From the NCBI RefSeq assembly GCF_011386835.1, contig NC_088795.1, forward strand, positions 98,702,434 through 98,766,433: DNA of 64,000 nucleotides, read 5' to 3'. Source of the DNA: Chrysemys picta bellii (Eukaryota; Chordata; Testudines; Emydidae). The translations under genes and the position numbers were made by a program. The notes under the pieces were generated by a model. It was not told the DNA's origin and made no database searches. It saw only the letters and a list, made by a program, of their open reading frames with translations. Shown here in pieces: positions 44,601 to 56,600 of the stretch; positions within the stretch are counted from its first letter, which is position 1; every line of letters begins with the position of its first letter.

Positions 44601-47600
44601 AAATTGACTATGCAGGGGAAACAGTGTGGATGACTATATGCAAAAAGTACGTCTGTACTACACCTGGGAGAGTGCTTCTGAGCACATGCAGACAGACATG
44701 CTAGCTCTGCTCAAGATAGCATACTAAAAATAGCAGTGTAGTCAGGGTAGCACAGGCAGCAGCTTGGGCTAGCTGCCTGAGTAAAAACCCACTCAGAACC
44801 CCTGAGTACATATTCAGGCACCAACCCTGGCTATATCTTAATTTTTAATGCAATAGCTGTAGCAGAGCTAGCACGTCTGACTACCCACACTGGAACGCAG
44901 CCTTCCAGCACAGTGCAGATACACTCAAGGTGTTGTCCAATTCATCAAGTAAATTGGAAAAAAAACAATAGAAAATATGTTTTTCCTCTAGCATCTTGTC
45001 AGTTATAAGTAACACCTAAGATTACTGTATCACTAGTATGTTAAAAAAATGGCAGATGGAAGTGTGATGTTTAGGTCAATTGGGTCTGTTAAATAAATGT
45101 TTATTACAAGAAACCCATGCCTTATAAGATAATACTGTACTGTGCAAAATTTTAAAACAAATTCATAGAAGGGCAATATACAATTTAATAGGTATATTTC
45201 TAAAATGTTAATTTTACAGATCTTACCTGCTTTTTAATGTATTTATCCAAGCATACAACGGTAAAGCAGAAGCTCTTTGTTCCTGTTTCCGTAGAGTTTC
45301 TGGTAGAATATATTCAATTGAAAGAGCATCATGTTTGATTCGACATCTTGCTAGAGCCGCAGCCAATTTGGTCTTAAAACTACAAGTATAAAATGATAGC
45401 TTTACCCAGATTAGAAGATTTTAGTTCATTATGATGACTTAACATTTATACTGCAGTAATGCCCAGAGGCCACAATCACGAGTGTGGTCCCATTTTGCAG
45501 GACACTGTGCAAAAATGTAGTATGAAACAGTCCCTGCCCCAAGGAGCTTGCAGTCTAAGCCAACATGCATAGCTGAGACTATATTACTTAAGCATACAAT
45601 TGACTCAAATTGAGCCATGTCTCACCCCGACCTCCTGAATTTCAGCTTCTATTTTAAAAAAGAAAGGAAGTGTGTAGCTGTTAAGGTGAAAAGGGGAAAA
45701 CCCTGAAAAACATGATGCACTTGTAACCAAAGGCAATGAAATCTGAATTTCCAAGGAGCCTGAAACAATGGTTTTTAAGAAGTGTTAACTGCCTCATTCA
45801 TAAATGGTGTGTTAACTCTAATGCCAAATGATGATAATTTAAACATCAGAATTGTTAGCTATTTCATGGCTGATCAAAGCACACAAAAAAGTAGAGGGAC
45901 TAACACAGGGGTAGGCAACCTATGGCACGTGTGCCGAAGGCGGCACGCGAGCTGATTTTCAGTGGCACTCACACTGCCTGGGTCCTGGCCACCGGCCTGG
46001 GGGGCTCTGCATTTTAATTTAATTTTAAATGACTCTTCTTAAACATTTTAAAAACCTTATTTACTTTACATACAATAGTTTAGTTATATATTATAGATTT
46101 ATAGAAAGAGACCTTCTAAAAACGTTAAATTGTATTACTGGCACGCAAAACCTTAAATTAGAGTGAATAAATAAAGACTCGGCACACTGCTTCTGAAAGG
46201 TTGCCGACCCCTTAACATATTGTGAGTGATATTTTGGTGTCACAAGTGGATGGTACTTGGAAGTGTACCAGCATTTCTCCCCACTTTCTGATCTGTGGAA
46301 CCAAAACACCAGATAGGAGGAATGGAGCCCAGCAGAGCATCTGAGTTCCAAAAATGGGAGAACCAAACCCAGAGTCCAACAGAACTATGCATGTATCTGA
46401 ACCCTACTTATGTGGGATGGGCAGTTCCAAAGCTTGAGGAACACAGTCTAGCATGTATCATATTTTGAATATCTGCACAAATCTACTTTGGCCATTTAAA
46501 CTTGAAACATGGCTCATTGATGAAGCCTGAATTCGTCTTGGCTTATGGGGGGGGGGGGAGGGGGTATGTCTACACTACAATTAAAAACACCCATAGTTGC
46601 CCTGTGTCAGCTGACTCGAATTCATGAGGCACAGACTACAGCGTTGTTTAACTGCAGGGTAAACGTTCAGGCTCAGGTTGGAGCTTGGGCTCTGGGACCT
46701 TACCCCCTGACGGGGTCAGCCCATCCCAAGCCTGAACATCTACACCACGATTAAACAACCTGGTAGTCCAAGCCCCATGAGCCTGAGTCAGCTGACACAG
46801 GCCAGCTGCAGGTGTTTTTAACTGGAGTCTAGACATACCCTTAAGGGCCTAGTATCCCATACACTATCCAGATGCTGACCCACATGTCCACTATGCCAAT
46901 TATGCAAGCCTTCATTGACCGTTTGTTAAATCTTCAACCCACCACCTTCACGCTTTCTCCTATGTCACCCTTCATACATAGGAGCTCCTATGAACATTGC
47001 CCTTTTTCAAAACTCTCCTTAAAACTCTGCAATACCACAATGCCTACAAAAAATAGACAATAATTATGAATCTGGTGTGCTGCAACCACTGCTTTTCATG
47101 ATGACCAGTTTTGTTTCATTGTTACCATACTTTTCCACTATTTGTTACATCAACCTGTGGTCTCTTGTCTTATACTTAGTAAGCAATTTTGACCAGCCAG
47201 ATTTTGTTGTATTTGAAATCTGTGGTGGAGCAGGGAACTGGGTCTCCAGAGTCCCAGGCTAGCACTCTAAACAGTACTTTAGACCATCCTTCTTCCCAAT
47301 TGTTGGGGTGGCAATAATGAGTTGGAGAAGAAAAATAATACTTAAAACATTCTACTTCTCCAAAGTGCCACATTTCCATTCAGCAGCAGGCAATGGCACT
47401 TTCAGCCACTTTTAACCTACCACCTATTGTAAAAGCCAACACTAGATGTTCAGCAGGCTTTTTTAATGGAGATATTGTGTTGAAGGAAAGCGGTAGGGTT
47501 ACATACATCTTTTCTCAACTTTCAGTACATATGCTAAGTTTTTCTAACCTTTACTGTTGTTTAAGGGTTCTTGGAATATTTGAAGCTTTACTCTCTCTTT

Positions 47601-50600
47601 CCCATCCCCCAGAAGCCCAAGACTTGAATTTGAATAGTGTTATTCTTCCAAGCTTTATAATCAAACAGCTACTTTCAACTGATATTCTTTCACCAAAAAG
47701 AATGTTGAATATTGCATGGTTTTCACCATGGGGGCCCAACAACCATCCTATGCTTCCCATATTGCTAAATGGGAGTGGAGTCCTGATTCGGTGGAAGGAG
47801 TTTCAAATATGGAAAAGCGTGACAACCACTGGACTGTTGAATAGCTCCCAATTTAGCTTTTAAACCAGAAGGAGGAATAAGAAACGGTTACTGACCTTTC
47901 ATAACTGTTGTTGTTCTTCGAGGTGCGCGCCAGATGCACATTTGTCAGAGATTTTTTCCCTCAGTGGTACCCATAGGGCCGTCTCTAGCACCCTCTGGAA
48001 CCACACACATACGCGCCGCTATAAGAGACAACGTCAGCCCCCACACACTCTAAATTCCTTCTTGCCAATAACTCTGAGAGGGGTAGGAGGGTGGATCATG
48101 GAATGGACATGAGCAACACAGACGGCACTAGTGTCAGTCCTACATATGCCACTGAGGGAAAAAACTGCAGCAACTGTGCACATGGGGTGCACATTCTTAG
48201 CATGGAATGGACATGAGCAAGCACTCGAAGAAGAAATGTAGCTAAAAAGGCCACAGACTGGTGTAGAAAGGGCAGAGGGGTTTCTTGGGGACAGGAAGGG
48301 GAAAAATAATCCAGGATATTTTAAAGAGCAAAATCTATTTGACTATATTAATATTATGTAAGTAATTGAGAAAACCTTTTATCTACTATTTTCTTTTGCA
48401 CTTTTAGTAGGAACTACTTTTCACAGTGAAAGGATGTTGTACAAATCCTTACAAAATTGATTAGGTGGCTGAAGGCATTCATTTATCTTTTTCAGAAAAT
48501 TAGAAACAGGAAACTTTTTTAATAATGGAAATGCTTCCTCAGTCAGAAGCATAGTATAATGTAGCTCTGAATTTGTGAGGAACAACACAAAATTACATTT
48601 GGGCAATCTTTGGCATTTTTGCTTTGTTCACTCAGGCTCATACCCTCACCACATTCTGGCTCACAGGCCCAATAGGCAACAGAACTAGAGTCAAACAGGC
48701 TGCTGCATGCATTTTCTAGCATGTCATGTAACTGCTCTGCTGGGGCTCAATCAGAAGCAGTGCAGAAAATGTTTTGGGCATGCTCACGGGCCTGGCCAAT
48801 TGATTTGTGAAACATACCCTACATAGAAGCCATACAACAGATGCAATAGCAACTGCGAAATAGTTTTACTATACCTCTGTAGTTTAGAAAAGCAGGAAAG
48901 AAGATTCCTGATAATTCCCATCCCCAGCCCCTGTACACAAACCCTGGTTAATCAGGATTTGAACAGAAAGGAGGATTTAAGCTTACCATTCCTCAACCAT
49001 GATGGTCTTTTTGTCTCTAAAGTACTTAGAATATATTTCAACTGGAGCTGGAAGATATAATTTCCAGTTCAAGTAGACATATTCATCCAAGCTCTGACTA
49101 TGTACCCAGGGTCTTGGACAGGACTGTACTCAGGGCAGCTAGCCCATCCAACTGCTTGTGCCAGTGCAGCTACACTTCTATTTTTAGCATGCTACCATGA
49201 TCTTAACTAGCAGAAATTACAAGCCAGAAATTACATCTTCCAGCTCCAGTGCAAAGATACCTTTACTGTCCTCAAAGGGTGCCTGACACAGATCTGTTCA
49301 GCAACTCGTCAGGCTGTTCTAAATTCAATAGTGAGACCATATTCTCCCACGAATCCAGTGGCTTTACTAAGTAAATATACTACAGAGGGAATGATGTGGC
49401 ATTATTTTAAATATGAGACTTATCAGATTCTTTGTTCGATGTCTTATGAAAGTACCTCTAAAATAACCTAGAGGAAGTACGGTAGAGCAGAATGCAAGGC
49501 TGTTAGGTGTTTTACAGAGATTCCTTGGTTCTTTACCACACCATGCTCATCTTTCTGAATCTGTTTATTGAATGATGGAGTAATGTTTTTTCATATTGAC
49601 TTGGTCTGAGGTTTTCTGGATTTTTCCATCAGATAAGCAACAAAAATAAGGCACTACATTTTTACTTCAAAAGTATTCCATCAGCAGTTTTGACTAAATA
49701 CAAGTTTAATCTTAACTTTAGGAATTCAGAAGTTTCTCTTTGAAACCAAATCATCTTTAAAGAAGCCCACTATGGCTTGAGATGAAAACAGATGTTTACA
49801 ATATTTGCAATTTTAAAAACCTTATATAGCCTATAATAGTCTATATTTATGCCCACTTAGAAAATTACCTATAACATATACCTGTATAGATAATGTTCTA
49901 CATCTCTGACTTCTGGTATTGATTCCTCTTCATCAGAAATCTGTCGGGCTTGAAACTTTCGATCTTGGAGGTCATACAACATTACAACAATTAAACTGGT
50001 CAATTCATCTGGCTGCAACAGGAAAATAACCATTTAGAGAAATGGAAACAAAACAGGTAGGTCCCAATCATACAAAGAGATCCACCTCCAGACCTTTACA
50101 CTCACAGAAGAACTATGTCTTCATTAGGACTACACATAAGAGTCGACATAGGTGGTTCCTTTAGAGAGATTGCTATGTATTATGGAGACTTATTTTGAAT
50201 GAAAAATAGGTAGAGACATGATTTTAAGTGCCTACCTTTTCATCAATAAGACAGACTTTTATTAACTATTTTTATTGAAACACCCAAACTTTTAGTTCTC
50301 CAAGGTGAAGAAAAAAAATGGTTACATTTCTTTCCTTTAGAGTTTACAATTATAATTTTCCCCTCACCCTCCAACTATATTGTTCTCTTTTGCAGCAGAT
50401 TGCAGATATATTAGAACAGTATTCCTCTTCATCCGACTGGTAACAGAAAAGTTACAGTAGGCAGCTTTAAATGTTAAATTGTTGGCAAAAGTGTTCAAAT
50501 GTTTCTGTTCATAAAGATCATTTTTAGAAGTAGAATTTGACTGTTGTACAGTCAGTAATATTCAAGGTAAGAGAAGCACACAATACCTTTTTAATAGCTT

Positions 50601-53600
50601 TTCATTTTATTGCATAACATTCAAAGTGTAAGATTTTTTTTAAAAAATCAGTATTGATTCAACCACTGCTACCACAGAAAAATTATTTCCATGCTGTCCT
50701 CAGCATTCTTATTAGAAATTTTCCACAACTGACACTAATTCAAAATCTTGTTGGAATTAGCAGGGGCATCCAGGACTGAATGAGCATGAATAGATTACTT
50801 TCAGCCCTAGGGGTTCTCTCATCAGGTAAGAGTTGAGGCTCATTCTCAGGGTAGGTTGGCACTACTGCTGCCAAGCTGTATCTGTTGTATGAACTTCAGT
50901 CCCCTAAACTGTAAATCTAATACCATTCATGTGCAATACATTCACACATAAGTTAAAGAGGAAGGTAAGAAATGGTGTTTTTATATATATAGGTATAAGT
51001 ATACAAAGTACGTTAACTAGAAAAAAAGGAATTGATCCTCACAATAAACCCATGAATTAGGGAAATATCTTTATTTTACTAATCGGCAGACTGAAGTGCA
51101 AAGATATTAAGTAGCCACAGTTTTCCAAACTTGAATATCTGAAGTCAGCCACCTAAAATCCATATTTTGGCACCTACATAAGTGTCCTGACTTTCAAAGG
51201 TGCACAGTACTGTAAGATCAGTTTGAAGTCATTAAGTCAATGAGATATGGAGATGCTTACCCCTTATTTAAGTGCCTAAATTTGGCTTTAGGTGATATTA
51301 TGCTAAAATTTTCAAACCTGGGCACTTAAGTCTCCTGTCTTAACCACAGTATTAACTTTGCTCCTTTAAAGTTCAGCTTAGCTTATTTAATACCCAGCAT
51401 TGAGAACGTGAAGATTTAAGGTTTTGTAAAGTATACAGCTTTTAATACAAAACTGTAGACAAAGTTATTGATAACTTTATGAAATATTATGATAAAAAGC
51501 TAACCCCTCCAAGCAGCTTTCATTATTTCTTTGATTATAGATCATGAAATCCTAGAAATATAGGATTGGAATGGACCTCAAGAGGTCATCTATTGCATCC
51601 CTGCCCGCCCACATGTCACACAAAACCAGGATTAAATATACCTAGACCTAAAAATGCAATGAGGAAAATTTCATCTGGGGGAGAGGGGAGCGGAGAACCA
51701 TCATTGAGGAGAAGGTTACTCACCTTGTGCACTAACTGAGGTTCTTCTAGATGGTTGTCCCTGTGGGTTCTCCACTTTAGGTGTCTTAGTACCTTGCGCT
51801 TGTAATTCTGAGATTTGTAGTATCAGTGCCTAGGTTGGCCGCGCATGTGTAGCAGCTGTCTCGCACCACTACGGGTGTCTACCTAGTGTGCGCAGCCAAC
51901 CCTCCCCCAGGTTCTTCTCTACCTCCTGAGGATCAGTGTGAAACTCCAAAGTCGGGTAGTGGAGCACCCATAGGGACAACCATCTCGAAGAACCTGTTAC
52001 TGCACAAGTTGAGTAACCTTCTCTTCTTCGAGGAGTGTCCCTGTGGGTGCCCCACTTTAGGTGACAGTTGAGCAGTGCCCCTCAGTGGAGGGGAGGGGCT
52101 TCAGAGTTGGTTTATGTACACTGGATAGCACTGAGTCCAAACTGAACCTCTACAGTTGATTGTTGTTCTAAAGTGTAGTGTTTAGTAAAGATATGGACTG
52201 ATGCCCATGTAGCTGCTTTACAAATGTCTGTGATGGGCACATTGTTGAGAAAGGCCACAGTGTCGACATTGCTCTGGTGGAGTGTGTGCAAACTCCGGAG
52301 GGAGCAGGCAGATTGTTGTTTTGGTAACACAACTGGTTACATGGTGATATCCATTTGGATAGTCTTTGTTTGGATGTAGTTTGATCCTTTGATCGTTCTG
52401 TTGTGGAGGTCTTGTGAAGGACATGACTCAGTAATGGGATTGGAGGGAAGGCATACAGCAGTGGAGCGTCCCATTTCAGAAGGAAGGCGTCGCCCTGGGA
52501 GTTGTGTCTCACTCCGGCCCGAGAGCAGTACTGAAGACACTTGGCATTGTGGGCAGTAGCAGAGAGGTCTATGGTGGGGAATCCCTATTGTTTGAATATG
52601 GCTTTGAGGATTTTGGGATCCATCTCCCACTCGTGGGAGAAGTTTGGGAGAAGTTTCTGATTAGTTGATCTACTGTTGCGTTCTGGCGACCGGGCAAATA
52701 GAATGCCAGAATGTCTATGCTGTTGGTGATGCACCATTGCCAGAGATGAACTATTTCTGAACAGAGGGGATATGATCGAGCCCCCTTGGCAGTTTAGACA
52801 AAACATGGTTGCTAGATTGTTCATGAGAATCTTTACAGTCTTCTTGTGAATTAGAGGAAGAAAGTGCTGGCAAGCATTTCGGACTGCCCTTAGCTCCAGT
52901 AAGTTTATGTGGAGATTGGATTCTGCTAGAGACCAGCGACCCTGGATGGTATTGTCGCATAAGTGTGCCCCCCAACCCAGGAGGGAAGCGTCTGTGGTGA
53001 TCATCACAGATAGAACTTTTTGTAGGAAGGGAACACCTGAGCAGGTGTTGGTAGGGTGTGTGCCCATATGAGCAAGTGCTTTACTCTGCGAGGCATCATG
53101 AGATGTCTGTTGAGGGAGTGTCTGTGCAGACTATAGACAGGGAGGAGACAGGCCTGTAAACATCTCATGTGGAGCCTGGCATATTTTACAACAAACGTTG
53201 TAGCGTCATGTGCCCCAAAACTTGTAAGCACATTCTGGCGGACGTTTGTGGGCTGCCCCTAACTGTTGTAATTAGATTGGTTAAAGTGAGGAAGCGTTGG
53301 GGTAATCTCGCTGTCACCTTGAGATTGCCCCTATAAACTCCAAATGTTGGGTAGGTATCGTAGTGGACTTCTGAAGATTTATTTGTAAGCCCAAGGCCAT
53401 AAAAAGGGTTATTGTTGTGTAAGTGGCACTGGTTGCTGCCTGTTGCATTGGTGCCTTTAGAAGACAGTCATCTAAACATGGAAAGATCATCACCTTCTGC
53501 CTGTGGAGGTGAGCAGTCATGTCGGCAAGAACTTTGGAAAAGACCCTTGGGGCAGTGGAAAGGTGAAAGAAAGCACTCTTTATTAGAAATGTTGTTTCCC

Positions 53601-56600
53601 TAGGATGAAGTGCAGGAATCGTCTGTGTGCCAGATGGATGGTAACATGAAAGTAAATGTCTTGTAGGTCGAGGGCCGAGAGTCAATCTCCTTTCTCCAAT
53701 GTCGGAATTATTGTGGATAGAGTCACCATTTTGAAATGTTGTGTTTTCATGAACTTGTTGAGTTTCCATAAATCCATGATGGGCCTCCACTCTCCCCAAT
53801 TTTTTTCGGAGTGAGAAAATAATGGAAATAAAATCCTCTCTCCCCCTGTGTTGAACTGGTACAGGTTCCACAGCACCTAACTGTAGAGGTTTATTTCCCG
53901 TTGTAACATGTGCTTGTGAGAGGGGTCCCTGAGGAGGGACAGGGAAGGGGAATGGATAGGTGGAATAGAAATAAAGGGGATGGAGTAACCCTGCTGGATA
54001 ATTTCCAGAACCCATTTGTCTGTAGTGATGGTCTTCCAGACTGGGTAATATGGTGACAAAATGTAAATCCTGAATTAGGGAATGTGAGGTTCTCGTGTCC
54101 TCGACCAACACTCAAAATGTTTGCCTGGAAGTAGATGGTTGAGACATGGACGGATGATCTTGGGGCTGCCGGTGTCTAGACTGACATTGTTTGCGGCATT
54201 GGTCATACTGTCATTGGGGTTGAGTGTATTGGCCAGTGCAAAATCGTGGGTTATAAAATCTGCCTTGTTTCTTTTTATTTGGAGGGACAAATTCCAAGTT
54301 TCTTCAGGGTCGCCTGTGAGTCCTTCAAGATGTGCAAGGACGTGGTGGTGTTGTACGCAAACAGTTTTTGGCCTTCAAAAGGTAAGTCCTCGATTGTGGC
54401 TTGAACTTCCCTCAGAAACCCGGACAGATCAGAGAATCATAGACTTTAAGGTCAGAAGGGACCATTATGATCACCTAGTCTGACCTCCTGCACAATGCAG
54501 GCCACAGAATCTCACCCACCCACTCCTGTATCAAACCTGTGTCTGAGCCATTGAAGTCCTCAAATCATGGTTTAAAGACTTCAAGGTGCAGAGAATCTTC
54601 CAGCAAGTGACCCGTGCCCCATGCTGCAGAGGAAGGCGAAAAACCCCCAGGGCTTCTGCCAATCTGCCCTGGAGGAAAATTCCTTCCCGACCCCAAATAT
54701 GGCGATCAGCTAAACCCTGAGCATGTGGGCAAGACTCACCAGCCAGACACCCAGGAAAGAATTCTCTGTAGTAACTCAGATCCCACCCCATCTAACATCC
54801 CATCACAAGCCATTGGGCATATTTACCACTAGTAGTCAAAGACGAATTAATTGCCAAAATTAGGCTATCCCATTATACCATCCCCTCCATAAACTTATCA
54901 AGCTTAGTCTTGAAGCCAGAGATGTAGCCAGGAAGCACAATGCCTAACAACGGATGTAGCAATCAAATATGTCTGCAGAATTGAGAGAAGCCTGGAGGGC
55001 CATTCTGGCGATGAGAGAACCCTTCGCGATGGCTTCAAGATTGAGCTTGATCAATTTTTGCAGGGGACAGTATGATGAGACTGCATGTGGCCCATCTGTG
55101 ACTGCTAATAGCAAATATCCCCAACGGCCAACGACGGGATTCTAGAGGGGGAGGGATTGCGTTACTGCAGTGAATTCTTTCCCAGGTGTCTCTCTGGTGA
55201 ATCTTGCCAACACGCTCAGGGTCCAGATGATCACCATATTTGGGGTCAGGAAGGAATTTCCCCCCAGGGCAGATTGGCATAGACCCCAGGGTGTGGGGGG
55301 TTCGTCTTTCACTGCAGCATGGGGTACAGGTTACTTGTAGGTTTCAACTAGAGTAAATGGTGGATTCTCTAACTTGAAGTCTTCAGTAACTCAGCCAGAG
55401 GTTATGGATCTATTACAGGGGTCGGTGGGTGATGTTTTCTGGCCTGCAACATGGAGGAGGTCAGACAAGATGATTATGATAGTCCTTTCAGGCCTTTAAG
55501 TCTATGAGAGCAAAAGGAGACTTTTAGCCACCTTCCTGGTCCTGGGCTGCTTTGGGGACTAGAGAAGCTCCTGAAGTAACAGGCAGCCCTGGTGGCGTGT
55601 GTAAGTCACAGCAGCCTCCTCAGGCTGCCATATGGGCTGCTGCACTGTTGAAATCTCTGCAGCACTGCATGCTGCAGCCACATCTTACATATGCTGCTCC
55701 GGCCCTACACATCACAACTTGAGTTGGGGTGCACCAAAGACAGCCTATGGCTGTCTTCCGCTGTCCTCTGTTCTCCAGGGAAATCCTCCCCTGGTTAAAT
55801 ACAGGATTTTATGGCCTCTTTAAATTGCTCTGCCCTTATATTTTGCAAAAAGAGACCACAACAAGGATGGAAATGTCACCCTAAGTCCTCATCTCTAAAT
55901 ACTGCCTTTCCAGAAAAGGGTTGAACTTGACTGAAGTAACAACATGAGGGAAGTTTCTGCTGAGCCTCCCCCTTCTTGAGGAGAAAACAGAAGACTCCAG
56001 AATTTCTTTAGCTGTCGGAATTTCCACGCCATGAGTGCTACTAAATTAATTCAAAATTAAGAGTAAAATAAGCTTTAGAACATTTTCAGACTTCTTAGTT
56101 TAAGTATTCCCTTTAACATTCTGGCTATTCAAAGTTGTCAACCCCTTACAAAGCATGGCTACAAATGGCAAGCATAAATGGCTGAATCTTCAGTATGAGT
56201 AGTGTAGTGAGGCGGTGTGGTGCCCCTCCGTCCCACATAGGGCCGAACTTCCCCTAACCCCAACGTGTGCGGAGCCACCGGGTCCGGCGCCCGCCCCTCT
56301 GAGGTCACGGCCTCGACCCGGAAGTATAAAAGCCCGCCTGCAGAGCTCAGTGCAGCCCAGGCCGGCAGAGAGAGCAGACGTCCTGGGCCGAGCTCCTGCT
56401 TGGGAGACAGCCGCAGGCCGCGAGCCGCCTGCTACCCCACTGCGCCGGTCGAGCCTACCTCTCGCCAGGTACCCCGAGGAGGACTGACCAAGCCTGCCCC
56501 GGGCCCGCTACCCCGAGGAGGACTGGCCAAGCCTGCCCCGGGCCAGCTACCCCGAGGAGGACTGGCCAAGCCTGCCCCGGGCCAGCTACCCCGAGGAGGA

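Larger units (their letters stand above)
45380..49881 (-). other. NSUN7: NSUN7 intron 3
   Basis: The intron contains an old interspersed repeat (45455-45580), a hAT MITE (45906-46212), a palindromic MITE (46562-46840), a miniature DIRS (47883-48236) and another palindromic MITE (49041-49250). No coding exon is seen. Confidence 0.7.
51708..55040 (-). mobile_element. DIRS-type retrotransposon, copy 2, minus orientation, broken
   Basis: The distal terminus (51708 on) and an internal complementary region (51966-52075) bracket about 250 bases of ITR sequence. Above this lie decayed recombinase-end text, RNase H (52585-53067), RT (53314-54111) and ORF1-like sequence (to 54429, then 54919-55040 after a CR1 insertion). 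End sequences (GGTTACTCACCTTGTGCA) differ from those of copy 1, so it is another family. The 5' end is missing. All frames carry stops and shifts, and it lies in the same direction as NSUN7. Confidence 0.85.

Noticed and set aside
47393..47863. 156-codon plus-strand open reading frame
   Set aside because: It lies in an AT-rich NSUN7 intron, has no recognisable domain or flanking splice logic, and reads like random sequence.
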